NCBI GenBank assembly: GCA_004519485.1
Contig: CP038128.1
Span: 62,001-126,000, forward strand
Length of the DNA stretch: 64,000 nt
Origin: Nannochloropsis oceanica
Lineage: Eukaryota > Sar > Eustigmatophyceae > Eustigmatales > Monodopsidaceae
Direction of reading: 5' to 3'
The translations under genes were made by a program, and so were the position numbers. A model generated the notes under the pieces. That model was not told the DNA's origin. It made no database searches and saw nothing but the letters and a program-made list of their open reading frames with translations. Within the stretch, counting starts at the first letter, position 1, and each line of letters opens with the position of its first letter. Positions 1-10,814 of this stretch are shown one piece after another.

Positions 1-263
1 CTGCTCCTATGTCTCTCATCATATATTCCTTCTGCTTCTTCCTTATTCCTGCTTTGTTTTTCGGCGTTGGCTGTCGGATATCATTTTTTTCATCGAAATG
101 CAAAGCCTTTCGATGGCAGTATCAGGAGCCCAAGCCCGAAGCATAAATTCTCCCTCCTTTCTTTTGTCTTCTCTGGTGCATCTTACTGTGACAGTGCACC
201 TGTGAAAAACCTGGTCTGCCAAAATTATTGCCTTTTCCCTTCTCCCCTTCTTCCTTCCTTTGC

Positions 264-469
264 AGGTTTATGGACGGCAATCTGTCTCTGACGTAAACCC
301 CGATAGGAGCGATGAAAAGGATCAACTAAATGAAGGGTGGAGGAATGGAATGAGAGATGGCGAGGCACCCAATTGTAAAGCGCGGGTGAGAGCATGTCAT
401 ATAAGTCCCTGTATGATATATATGAATGGTAGTAGAGCGAGACAGAAAGAGAGACGAGAAAGGAGGTAA
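264..469 (+). CDS. Possible terminal exon of an unidentified gene running in from the left
   Basis: A strong pyrimidine tract ending in TTTGCAG is followed by an open frame of about 67 codons ending in TAA. The peptide is hydrophilic and ends in a basic tail (RARQKERRERR). I recognise no domain. It could be the last exon of a gene that begins outside the window or farther left, but chance cannot be excluded because no second exon was found. The remainder of positions 1-666 shows nothing else I can support. Confidence 0.2.
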
Positions 470-717
470 CAATCCTCACTTGGCACGCATATCAGGCCAT
501 GTACAAAAGAAGGGATCCTGCCTCATGTCATGAGGTAAACACTGGCATCAAGTTTTAGGGACAGGGGCTGAGCGGTGGCCAAGTTATTGGGCACCAAGGA
601 AAGAGAAAATGGGAGAGATAGAGAAAGGGCGACTTTAGACATGTCTGGCAGTAGCGACGTCCTGACGGACAATACAGAAAGTTATGTAAGTTTTTCGTTG
701 TTTTCATTTTTGTGGGT

Positions 718-974
718 TTAAATGCCCATCACGTGCTTTGCCACCGGTATGATGTGCGCGCCTGATGCTTCTATCAGATCGGCAAGCTCTGGGACGGCTT
801 GTAGGACTAAAACCATGCCTGGGACGTCCATGGTGAACCCTGTCATTACAAGTGTCCTCCTTCTCTCGCGAAAGTATTTTATGGAAGAGTGGTATCCAAC
901 GGGAGTAAAAGCATCCTCGAATCGACTTGTGCCATCGGGAAGATTGCTAAAGGCATTGATCAGCTCCGCTGTCC
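718..974 (-). pseudogene. Coding-like fragment inside TIR element copy A
   Basis: After a candidate acceptor (TGTCTAG) the minus strand is open for about 85 codons. It reads like real protein, with phrases such as TAELINAFSNLPDG, YHSSIKYFRERRRTLV and LVLQAVPELADLIEA, and it closes inside the terminal repeat. I do not recognise the family. Together with the fragment at 1010-1160 it looks like a piece of a host gene caught between the element's arms. It could also be what remains of a gene into which the element inserted. Confidence 0.35.
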
Positions 975-1009
975 CTAGACAACCCTAAGCTTGATCGACG
1001 GGGTTCAAA

Positions 1010-1160
1010 CTACCACGGTGACAAGCCCCCCAATGTTAACGCCCAAGACGCCATCGCCACAGGCAGCGTCGAGGCAAACTCTATCGAGATGGACTTCCAG
1101 GGCACGTTGATGTAGAGGATATCAATTCCGTTTAAGTCTGAGACAAGTCCATTGTACCGC
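1010..1160 (-). pseudogene. Second coding-like fragment inside TIR element copy A
   Basis: The minus strand is open for about 49 codons (RYNGLVSDLNGIDILYINV, then ASTLPVAMASWALTLGGL) and ends in TAG just upstream of the fragment at 718-974. The composition is protein-like and partly hydrophobic. I assign no function. Its neighbour, orientation and position between the element's arms favour captured gene sequence over chance. Confidence 0.3.
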
Positions 1161-1164
1161 GAAA

Positions 1165-1510
1165 ACGCCGCCTCCCCTTCCTCCGCTTTCTTCGCCTCCT
1201 CCCTCCTCCCCCTTTCCCTCCTCCATCCTCCCCCGCCTCCTTCCCCCTCCGCCTCCTCACCTCCTCCTTCCTTCCTCCTCCCCCTCCTCCTCCGTTCCTG
1301 CCCCCGCTCCCCTCCTCGCCTTCTTCTTCGTCGCCTCCTTCCTCTCCTCCCTCTCTCCTCCTCCTCCCCTCATCCTCCACTCCTCCTCCCACATCCTCCT
1401 CCCCTCCTCCTCCTCCATCCTCCTCCCCTCCTCGTCCCCCCTCCTCCTCCCCCCATCCTCCCCCCTCCTCCTGCCCTCCTCCTCCCCCTATCCTCCCCTC
1501 CTCCCTATGC
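1165..1510 (+). repeat. C/T-rich (CCTCCT)n tract
   Basis: About 345 nt consist almost wholly of C and T on the plus strand, in irregular CCTCCT/CCCTCCT units. The tract lies inside TIR element copy A. The long Pro/Ser/Leu-rich and Arg/Glu/Gly-rich open frames on its two strands are by-products of the repeat, not genes. Confidence 0.8.
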
Positions 1511-1834
1511 AAGACGACGTAAAGTAGTCGTAGTCTTTACGGAAAACATGCACACTAGTATTCGATATAGTCGTTTCTAGTTGGAGTCATCATGTATATG
1601 ACTAAGATGACTACGACTATGACTTATATGAACATGACAATCGACGACTATTGTACGTGCAGCCTATTTTTGCTGATGCCGGCAGCTATCCCGTCATGCG
1701 GGGCGAGCTTATTTTGGTGCTCATATTATGATAGAAATAGATGCCATCATGTCGGTGGCAAGGCTCGTGATGGTGATTAAAACCCAAAAAAAAATAAAAA
1801 GAGCAAAAAATTTACATAACTTCCTGTATATTGT

Positions 1835-2823
1835 GAACGACTTCCTGTATACACGGTCTCTTCGGATGGCGTGCTCTCCTGGACGGATCCTCTGATGCTT
1901 GTTTGTCAATGACAAGGGTAGCCACCGGCAAATTCGAGTGGGGACCTTGAGATGAGCTCGGGTATGTGAGACTTTTGAAGAAGCCCCTGGTATTGGGGGG
2001 TAAACAGAAGTGGGAGGTGTTGGGAAGATGAATCATCCAACGAATTGGTTAATGTATGTTGTCCGGCCCAGCACAATGAGTGAGCATGGCTTGTAAGGTT
2101 GGGAAGGTATGATGTATAACTGTTGATAGTTTTGGGATAAATACGAGACGATAAATAATGTTCATGTTTTCAGGCACCAGGGGCAGGCACAAAGCCGCCC
2201 CAAATTTTCTGTGAAGAGAGGCAGCGGGCCAGCCCATCAACATAGAACAAGGTACAATTGCAAAAAGTTATAGAATTAAAACGGAGAAAAGTAAACTAAG
2301 GTCCGAGAAACTCGTTCATTAAGGGCAAAGGTTGAGGACAGCGTGGGACTTGAAAACCAAGTCCTGGCGGGTTTCCCAAGAAGCGAGAGCTCGGTCTGTG
2401 TCTTTCTCGTCAGGAGAGTTCACGCATTTTTCAACCAAAAAGGATGTCACACCACTGTTGCATTCATTACAGCATTTGGTTGTTAGTATACCAAGCTTAA
2501 AGAGCGAATGGGTAGTTTGTTTGGGTTGTCCAAGGTAATAGGACGTCCACCACGACTCTCTCCCGCGTTAATCAGTGCCTTCTCCATCCATTTCATAGAC
2601 ATTTGCCACCACAAGAAGGACGAGCAAAAAAAAAACACCGTGCAATCGTACTCACCATAAACACACTACCACATAATAATTGCCCAGCCGCTAGCACGAC
2701 ACGCATCGAGAGGGGGCAACGGGTTCGCGAGTGCAGGCAATTCGGGTGGTGGAAAAGCACCAGGAGCACTTGGATCGATCCATCATCGTCATCACACCAC
2801 AACTCAGCCGCAACCACACTATT
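1835..2823. other. Intergenic, no supported gene
   Basis: This stretch lies between the TIR element and the mitochondrial carrier. Only short, unremarkable open frames occur. The last 200 nt should contain the carrier promoter and 5' UTR, but I see no convincing TATA box. Confidence 0.5.
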
Positions 2824-4343
2824 ATGTCGTCCTCATCCTCCACCACCAGCACTACGCCCAACGCTACTAGCAGTATAAGCCCGTCCATCACCCAGGAAGG
2901 CAGCGCGGGCTTCTTCCCGCCTGACGTTGTGCATGCCGCCAAAGATGTTTTATCATCCATCGTGGGCTCGGCCATGTGCGTCTACACAGGGCAGCCATTT
3001 GACACCGGTAAGTGGAGAGATGGCAGGAAGGGGATAAGACGGGGAAGGAGGATTGCGGGCGGCATTAATGACGCTTGTGACAATGAAGATTGTACCTCCC
3101 TTGCTCACTCTTCCTCTCCCCTCCTCCCATCCTGCTCTCCCCCCCCATCCACAGTTAAAGTGCGCATGCAAGCCCGACCTGACGCATTTATGTCCCCTAT
3201 CCAGTGCTTCATGACCACCTTCAGAGAAGAAGGGCTACGGGCCTTGTGGAAAGGGAGCGTGCCGGCCCTTGTTGGGGCTGTGAGTGAGAACGCGGTTGCT
3301 TTCAGTGTGAATCAACAACTCAAGCGCATCATTGCCGATATGGAGGGCTACGGCTTGAGCACTGGGGGAGGTGGAGCTGAGGCAGAGACAGAGAAGGAGG
3401 GAGGAGGGGTGGAAGAGAGTTTAATCGTACCATTTTTGACCGGGGGGTTTACCGGGATCTTCACCTCAGCAGCCTTATGTCCGAGTGACGTGATAAAGTG
3501 CAAAGTCCAGGTGTCGCGGGCTATGCTAAAGACGGGGGAGACTGCCATGGATGCCAAGGAGATGCTGGTGCATGTCCTAAAGCAGCAAGGGATCAAAGGC
3601 TTGTTCGTTGGGTTGGGGGCTCAGTTTGCGCGAGATATCCCGTTCTACGCCTTCTTCTTCGGTACCTACGAGCTCAGCCTTCGAACCCTCAAGATCTACA
3701 CCTCCGTCCCGCAGGAGGCAGCCTATCTGATTGCAGGTGCGTGTTAATTGTCATCTTCTTCCCTCTCTCCTTCTTCTTCTCCCCCCTTTCTACCCCTTGT
3801 GAAATCGATCGCATCTTTTGGGGGCCTCGACTCAGCCCTCATTCCTTCCCCCTCTCCTCCCTCCCTCCTTCCCTCCCTCCTTCCCTCCCTCCCCAGGCGG
3901 GCTAGCGGGCGTGGCGGGCTGGGCGGCTGTAATGCCCATCGACATGGCCAAGAGCATTATTCAAACCTCATCTAACCCCAAGAGACTCATTCCCACCATG
4001 CTGGACGTATCGCGGGCACGAGGGCCACTAGCTTTGTACTCAGGTAAGCGAGGAAGGAGTGAGGGAAGGAGGAATAGAAGGTTCATGCTCTAAAATAAAC
4101 AGGAGGCTGGTCGTGGAAGGACTGCAAAGGTGGTGTTTCATGCGGCTGTTGTTGGATCAACCTGTACGGTATTATCCCTTGCTTTCCCCCTTACCTTGCT
4201 CATCTCGTCTTCCCTCCCTTCCTCTTCCTCCCCCCCTCCTTACTCTATTTCTTCAAGGTTTGGGTGTGGCCATCTTTCGTGCCTTCCCCGCCAACGCCGC
4301 ATTGTTTCTAGGATACGAATTGGCAAGAGAATTGTTGGATTAA
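2824..4343 (+). CDS. Mitochondrial carrier family (SLC25) protein
   Basis: Four exons join in frame (2824-3007, 3155-3736, 3897-4043, 4258-4343) to give 332 residues, a normal length for this six-helix family. All three repeat signatures are visible: QPFDTVKVRMQ near residue 57, PSDVIKCKVQ near 171 and PIDMAKSIIQ near 268, the last two being variants. The family moves metabolites across the inner mitochondrial membrane. The first signature and the R-rich VRMQARPDAF stretch resemble the ornithine/carnitine carrier subfamily, but substrate is not decided by this. The start is the first ATG in the open frame, giving a Ser/Thr-rich tail of about 30 residues. A low-complexity Gly/Glu loop interrupts the region near residue 140. 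Confidence 0.88.
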
Positions 4344-5312
4344 GCAAAACGAGGAGCAACGGGGGCTCACTGTTTGCGAAAGGCAATGGAAAGGGCAAGG
4401 GTTGGACGCTTGCCTTGTTAGGTCTGCATGAGAGTGGGATAGAGAGAGGGCAAGAAGGAAAATAGAGGAAGAGGAGGGAGGGGAGAATTATTTTTCTACA
4501 TGTGGTGGGATGTGTGTATATCTAACTGCTGATATCTTATGATGCATACAACGACTGAAGCGGCAGGATGGACGAGAAGGCCAGAACTGTGGCAAAAGCC
4601 AATGCAAATATGAGAATGTGAACGTGTATGCGAGTGTGGCATCCAATTGTGATAGTGGAATAACAGTCTAGGCATGGCATGGGGGGGGGGGAGGGCAAAT
4701 GAGGATGGAAAGAGAGGAAGCAACTGATTCTAAAATGGTACAAACAATCTAAAAATGAATGAAGTAACCGAGAAATTAACACAAAGATGTCAGTAAGTGC
4801 ATCTGACTACCCTTATAGTGTGCATCTTTCCTTTATTTGTCATATCTTGTTCTGTCTTCTTTTGATTGATAGATTGATTGATTCTTGTCTTGTCTTTTTT
4901 TTCCTTTTCTTAATTGATTGATTGATTTATTATTTTGTGGGATCGGTATTGACCTTGGTCACGCCTCTTAATCTGTCAAATTATCTAATGCGTCATCATT
5001 TACCATTTACAAGTCAAGTGGGGGAGACTGAGTGTTGTCTTCTACCTTTCCTCTAAACCTCCTACCCTAAGGTTGCCAACGGTCGGCAAACCCCGCTTTA
5101 ACGGAAAAGTCACTCAGACCTCACTTATCGATGCGATGCGACGGGTGCGCGAATGCTTCCTTTCCGTTCCACTACCTTCACGCGCTATCTAAATTTAATT
5201 ATGTCCTTAATTCTTTCCTCATGACATAGGCGACGCCCAAGCCAGACAAGAAGAAGAAGGCCTCAAAATCGCAAAATCGCCTGCGACGGGCTTTGGAGGC
5301 AGATATCAAAAG
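4344..5312. other. Intergenic with TGAT-type simple repeats
   Basis: It holds the 3' flank of the carrier and the 5' flank of the next gene. TGATTGAT runs occur near 4864-4885 and 4912-4925, and a poly-G run at 4681-4690. No gene is supported. Confidence 0.5.
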
Positions 5313-6672
5313 ATGTCTTCCATAGCCACTGTGAGCCACGAGCAAGCGGTCGTCGCATTTTCTTCCCATAATCATGAAAGTAAGCCTCTTCTGCCGCCAG
5401 CCTCTTCTCCAGTGGGCGAGTTGTCGTCTTCTCTGCCCTCTTCGTCGTCCCAGTTCTTTCCTCTCTCTTCGGGTAGTAAGAGTAGCGGCCGCCATTCAAG
5501 CAATAGCATCAGCAACAATTCACGCAGCAGCACTCATGAAGCTTCGTCATCTTTGTCTCCTTGCATCTCGCCATTCTCTTGTTCCCCACGCTTTCGGGAC
5601 TGGCTGCGGCCTTCCAAATCCACCGCTACAGTCTCTGCACTATTAGACGTCTGGGTCCCGTGGCTGGCCTATCTAGCGTTGGGTGTGGGAGCAAATGATT
5701 TTGTTCTTGGCGGGCTTGTGGCAGCAGGTGTGGCAATGTTGGGGTTTTTATTCCAGGGCTATCGGTTTCATGGACAGCGGAGTCTGAGGACCTGGCCAAA
5801 GGTGCATGGAATGGGGGTGCTCTTGACCTGGGTGGCCAATGCCGTGTTTGTGGCTGAGGTGGCGTCGGATGGAGACATCGCCACAGTGAGTCTAAAGAGG
5901 TGAAAGGAGTAGGAAGGGGGGTGACACAGAAGATTTTCGGAGGGTTTCCTTACAGATAAATTAATGACGTGCTGACACACCTTCCCTTCTTCCTTCCCTG
6001 CCTCCCTGTATTTACCCTGGCAGCGATACTCTCTTTTCGTCGTCATTTCAGGTGTGGTTCTCTCCAATATCTTTTCCCTTGCCCTCGGCCACCCAGCCAT
6101 GCTGGACGAGGCGAGAGAACACGTCTCGAGCGAGGAGGAGGAGAGTCATCCTCTGTTTATCAGGATGCACACAGTGGCTTCTTCCATTCTCTTTATTCTG
6201 AGTCTATTGCAGTGGTTGTGCGTTTTCCTGGCGGCAGTAGTATATCCGGATGATAAAGGTGTGTAGAGAGGGAGGCAGGATGGGTAAGGGGGGAGGGAGG
6301 GAGGGAAGGAGGAATATATTTCGAATGAAGGTGGGAAGGAGGAGAAGGTATGGGGGACAATGGAGGAAATCCAGCAGAGAATGAATAAATACACACGCAC
6401 TTTAACTGTATGCCATCCTCTTCTATTCCTCTCACTCTCCTTCCCTTCGCCACATCTCAGCTCTTGCCCCCTACCTCCTCCTCCTCTTTCCAGTGGGAAG
6501 CCTTCTACTGGCCCTCCTTCTCGTCTCCCTCTACCTCCGACGACAACAAAAGCAGCTGGCCCGTGCGTTGCGTCCTCCCTTTCTCCGGGTGGATGAGGAG
6601 GAAGGAAGGAGTGCGGGAGGGAAAGAGGACAACCGACTGCCGCCCACCAGTCCTCTTCTGACGAGTCTATAG
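5313..6672 (+). CDS. Unrecognised multi-pass membrane protein
   Basis: Three exons (5313-5885, 6024-6258, 6461-6672) join in frame to give 339 residues. The first 100 residues are Ser-rich and probably disordered. Hydrophobic segments follow at LLDVWVPWLAYLALGVG, FVLGGLVAAGVAMLGFLF, VLLTWVANAVFVAEV, a segment around LFVVISGVVLSNIFSLAL, another around SSILFILSLLQWLCVFLAAV, and LLLFPVGSLLLALLLVSLYL. A basic and acidic tail ends the protein. The conserved-looking stretches QRSLRTWPKVHGMG and HPLFIRMHTVAS might be catalytic or binding sites, but I cannot name the family. Upstream exons cannot be excluded. Downstream, 6673-7118 holds no gene and ends in a (CCCT)n run at about 7056-7119. Confidence 0.7.
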
Positions 6673-7118
6673 GGCTTCGAACGTAGATATGAGGAGGGGG
6701 GAGGAAAGAAGGGCGAGAGAGAGAAGGGGAAAAAAGGGAAGAAAGAAAGAAACAAATTATGCTTTGAGTCCTTACTCTATTGATGAATAAATTTGAAATT
6801 CTATGTCGATCAGTCTAAATTCTTAGCGACTGGCGTGGAATAAAGAGCAACACGATGCTCAAGGTGCTGAGGTAAGTAAGAAACAAGAGGTGGCAATGGC
6901 GAGAACAGCAGCAGATCCCCTTTTTCTTGTTAGCTCTCTACTTACTTTCTCACTCGTTGCCATAATACTACTTTTTGTCACGCGCGGCGGCATCTTTGTT
7001 TCTTTAATGCCTTTTTTAAATCTCTCTTTCTATACAGGCATGTATCTACATCCCCCCTTCCCTCCCTCCCTCCCTCCCTCCCTCCCTCCCTCCCTCCCTC
7101 CCTCCCTCCCTCCCTCCC

Positions 7119-9670
7119 CTAGCTGGTATGCATGTTGATGTACTCCACAAAGGCATCCCCCACACGCATCTCTCTCCTCCCCCCCTTCCCTCTTCCCTCC
7201 TCCCCGCCCTCCCCGCCTTCGTCCGCCCCAAGGGTCGCAGCGGCCCATTCTGCGGCTTGCTTCACGAATTGCCGTCGGAGGCGCTTCAGCTCCGGGAGGC
7301 TGACGTGTCTGTGAAAGGGGAGGAGGAGGAAGGGAGGGAGGGAGGAAGGGAGGGAGGGAGGGAGGGAGGGAAGGAGGGAGGGAAAGTGAGATAAAGTCAA
7401 AGTTGCTTCAGCTCGGGAAGGCTGACGTGTCTGAGGGAGACAGAGAGGGAGGGCCGCAAGGAGGACGAGTCGCTATCTCTACGATAGCGACCCGTAGAGG
7501 GCAAGACTAAAGGGAGGTGACAGAAGGGGGACGAGGGAACGAGGGAGGAAAGGAGGGAGGAAGGACTCACCTTGCCAAACGCACGGGAAGGTTGGCTTGG
7601 GGGAGTGTGAGCGAGTCGCCCGGCAGCGATGTCTTCTGTCGGTCCAGGAGGGTGGCGAGGAGACGCTGGGTGGCTTGGTCGAGAAGGTAGAGGGCGTCCG
7701 CTTCGTTTCGTGGAGCCTGGGGGGAGAGAGGGAGGGAGGAAGGGAGGGAGGACGGAAGGATGGGAGGGAGAGGAAAGGGGGAGGGATATTGATTGTGAGG
7801 AGGCGAGGAGGAGACGATGCCTGGATTGGATTAGAGAAGAGGATATTAATACCTGAGGCAAGGGGGAAAAGAGGGAAGGAGGGACGGACGGACGGACGGA
7901 CCGACGGAGGGAGAGAGGGAGGGATTTTGTAAGAAAGGTATTCCTACGCAGCACGGTATGTCGCCCTTTTCCTATGGCGGTCCCACCAGCCTTTCCCCTC
8001 ATCATTCCTATCATTGTTATTATTTACTACTACAACAACAACAATAGCAAAAACGAGGAGGAAAAGGCTACCCGGGTCCGTCCCTCCCGTCGCCCCACCG
8101 AAAAGGGGAAGAGGGAGGGAGGGCACGAGGGTCGTTCGATTGCTCTTCCCCGAGTTTGACAACTATCCACGTCATCGACACATGCCGCCCTCCCCCCCCT
8201 CCTTCCTCGCGGAAGCAGGGCAAGGGGAAAGCTAAGCATGCACTAGGGACAGAAACACTGTCGGGGTTGTTCGCGCCATCACCTTCTTCCCCCCTTCCTC
8301 TCTCCCTCTCGCTTGCCTTACGCTCACCTAACGCACACACGGGAATATCCATCTCATTCCCTTCCTCCCTCCTTCCCTTGCTCCCTTCATCCCTCTCTTT
8401 CCAGTGCTGTGTAAAGGCCCTCTGCCATGGCCATGCACTACTTCCTTCCTTCCTTCCCTCCTTCCCTCCTTACCATTGCAGTAGAGAGGCCCGCGGCGGG
8501 TGCCTTGCCCTCCGTCAGCGCCTGTAGCACCTGTCTGTAGGCCAACACCCACCTCTCCCCCTCTTTATCCTCCTTGCTTCCGCCTTCTCCTACCCCCGCG
8601 GGAGGGGGGGAGCGATGGGAGGACGAGGAAGGGGGGGAGGGAGGGATGAAGCGGATAAGGGGGCGGTCCCAGCGGTTGCTTTCATTGGGTGCCTCGAAAC
8701 GACAACAAAGATCATTAAACCTAGGGAGGAAGGGAGGGAGAGAGGAAGGGAGGGAGGGAGGAGTGTAAGGAAACGAAACAATGAAGGATCTGAACGAAAA
8801 TTGCTGGTTGTCTGCTTGTCTCCACCCCCTCCTCCTTTCTTCAGTCCGTCCCTTCCTCAATCCCTCCCTCTTTCTTTCTCCTGAAAGACTCACAGCTCCG
8901 GCGGGTAACCATCTTCCCGGCCCTCATTCCACGCTTGAGCCACTGCCTTGTCCGATGCCTCAATCCATACCTACAAATATAGATGGAGGAGGAAGGAGGA
9001 GAAGGGGGGAGGAGGATCGGGAGGGGGGAGGGAGGGAGAGAGAGAGGGGAAAGATGAGAAGGGGTCTTCTTTGTCTTCATGCGCTTCAAAGTCTCACGTC
9101 TCCGCGCATCTGTCCTCGTCCTGTCTGTATATACAATATCGCTTCCAAACCAATCTCCCTTCTCTCCCTTCCTCCCTACGCACGACACAATGCTGCGTCG
9201 TCTCCGCCCGTGCCATGCAATAGAGCTGGTACCGGAAGCCCTTGATATAATTCATACTGTCCAACACCACCACAGTTTCTCGGTTCAATGCATGGTCTAC
9301 CCTGCTTTTCAGGCCACCGCGCGTCACTTTCTCCGACGTGGCGTCTACAAGGATGGTGAGGAAGCGAAAGGGATGGGGGAGGTGTCGATTGAGAATCTAC
9401 CGGACTTGTGTCATCCTCGTCCCAAATGTACGCGACGCTTTCCCTCTCCGCTTCGCAGTTGCTTCCTCTCTCACCTTTATAACCCTCCTTTTTCTGGATG
9501 TGCAGCGCCTCCTCATTAATGAGTACAACCATGGCCCCTCCCCCTCCTCCCTCCTCTTCCCTCGCTCGTCCTTGCTGTCCGGGTAGCTCCTTTTCCAAGA
9601 AAGCAACAAGTCCCTCAGCGAAGGTCGTCTTGCCCGCGGCCGGTAGCCCACAGAGTGTGACGAGGGGCAT
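7119..9670 (-). CDS. KTI12: Kti12-family ATPase, Elongator-associated tRNA modification factor
   Basis: Six exons on the minus strand (9670-9475, 9344-9184, 8970-8894, 8720-8474, 7716-7571, 7308-7119) give 338 residues, close to the family's usual 280-350. The N-terminus MPLVTLCGLPAAGKTT holds the P-loop. Later blocks match the family: VVVLDSMNYIKGFRYQLYC, WNEGREDGYPPEL, RFEAPNESNRWDRPL, and a C-terminal LPELKRLRRQFVKQA. Kti12 binds tRNA and regulates Elongator, which modifies wobble uridines; it acts in cytosol and nucleus. Introns 1-3 use donors GTGAGA, GTGCGT and GTGAGT. Intron 4 (8473-7717) is long, G-rich at its start and C/T-rich at its end. A second copy of the last exon's beginning lies at 7397-7430. 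Confidence 0.85.
7320..7395 (+). repeat. (GGGA)n microsatellite in Kti12 intron
   Basis: A GGAGGGAGGGAGG run on the plus strand, which is CCCT on the Kti12 coding strand. It supplies the pyrimidine tract of the last Kti12 exon's acceptor and lies between that exon and the duplicated exon start. A similar run lies at about 8700-8762, upstream of exon 4. Confidence 0.7.
7397..7430 (-). pseudogene. Duplicate start of the Kti12 last exon, with its own acceptor
   Basis: A CCCTCAG acceptor is followed by a near-copy of the first 29 nt of the true last exon (ACACGTCAGCCT... encoding HVSLPELK) and then a TGA two codons on. It is in the splice phase of the preceding Kti12 exon. If used, it would end the protein after LPELKQL and remove the C-terminal helix. 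It looks like a local duplication that copied the acceptor and the first codons. Confidence 0.55.
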
Positions 9671-10761
9671 CGTCTGCGCGGTGGCACAAGGGGGAGGCTA
9701 CGGGAAAATGACGACGATGGGGCGAAGAGAAGGAGCTGGGCGGGTGACTTTTCCAATTGCTTAGAGTATGTTGGAAAGGAAAGGTGGTCTTCCAAGAGTA
9801 AGTAAATAGGAGGTAATAGTCATGCAAAGGGTATTTTAGAGGCTCGCTCATGGCCGTCGCGTCCGACGGGGGGGGTCCTGCCCCCAAGTCCTGCCCCGCC
9901 ATCGATTCCTCTCTGACCTCCCCAGCTCTTATCTTCTCGCGGAATAAAACAGTGTCCAAATAAATGCACTTACCAACAGACTATCTTAAAAATGATCCAC
10001 ATATTCACCAAGCATCGTCCCAATAGGAACGGCAGTGCCTACTGAGCCTCCGCAGCGCACAACAACACTTTGCATTTGGCTGTCGCACCCCGCTTGGCCC
10101 ATGCCACTGCCTTTTCCAAAGTACACAGCTATTAAAAACGAATATGCAAGGCAGGCCTTCGTTTAACTTTGTGTAAACTGTTAAATAATTGTGCTTTTTG
10201 TTCTTGCTTATGTCTTTACAGTCGCGATTTTGTCTCCCATTTCTCGTTGCCTAAATTTTTTCTCTGTTCCTTCATTTTCCCTATCCCTTCTAGGCTCAAA
10301 AGTGTGCACACCAACCCAAGCATGCGTAGCTTACTTTCTGTCTACTTTCTACCACTAATCTCGTCTTTTGATTGTCCTATAGACGTTTATACAGTTAGTA
10401 TTTCATGGCAAGAAGCGCGCTTTGAATCTGTCTTGTCTATGTACTCTAAGGCTATTTCTCTCTATTGCTTTTAAATACTATTTTATCTTCTCCTACCACC
10501 ATTATCCCCCTCTACTCCCCCGCCTCCTCACCTTTATCCGCATAAGACTGTTTATCTTCCTTATGCACTATGTGTCTATAATTTTTGTCTTCTTTCCACG
10601 TCATTCTTTTGAATCTAATGCCTGCCTTGTAGGATCTATCGATCTACCATGCACGCTATTCTGTGCCCAATGTCTTACCCCTTTATTTCCTCTCATAGCA
10701 TCCGATTCATCCCTTACCTCTTTTCCGGCCCTTTTCTTGCTACCTTACAGATAATTCTCCC
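9671..10761. other. Intergenic, no supported gene
   Basis: It separates the 5' end of Kti12 from the 3' end of the polyQ protein gene, both on the minus strand. From about 10170 to 10760 the plus strand is T-rich, with chance open frames of Leu/Ser/Phe composition. No domain, RNA gene or repeat is evident. Confidence 0.5.
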
Positions 10762-10781
10762 TTATCGGTACTGGTACATCA

Positions 10782-10814
<33 letters not shown>

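Larger units (their letters stand above)
667..1834. mobile_element. Long-TIR foldback DNA element, copy A, expanded with internal cargo
   Basis: The left end begins CGGACAATACAGAAAG and matches the inverted terminal repeat of the complete copy at 17854-18268. The right end, which closes with TTTACATAACTTCCTGTATA, is the reverse complement of the same repeat. The right arm also keeps the inner GCCGGCAGCT and CCCGTCATGCGGGG blocks. Between the arms lie two minus-strand coding-like fragments and a long C/T-rich tract, so the copy is about 1.17 kb instead of about 415 bp. There is no transposase, so it would be non-autonomous. Target-site duplications are not clear. Confidence 0.65.

Noticed and set aside
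1132-1580. Arg/Glu/Gly-rich and Pro/Ser-rich open frames
   Set aside because: They come from the C/T-rich tract in TIR element copy A and have no non-repetitive sequence of their own.
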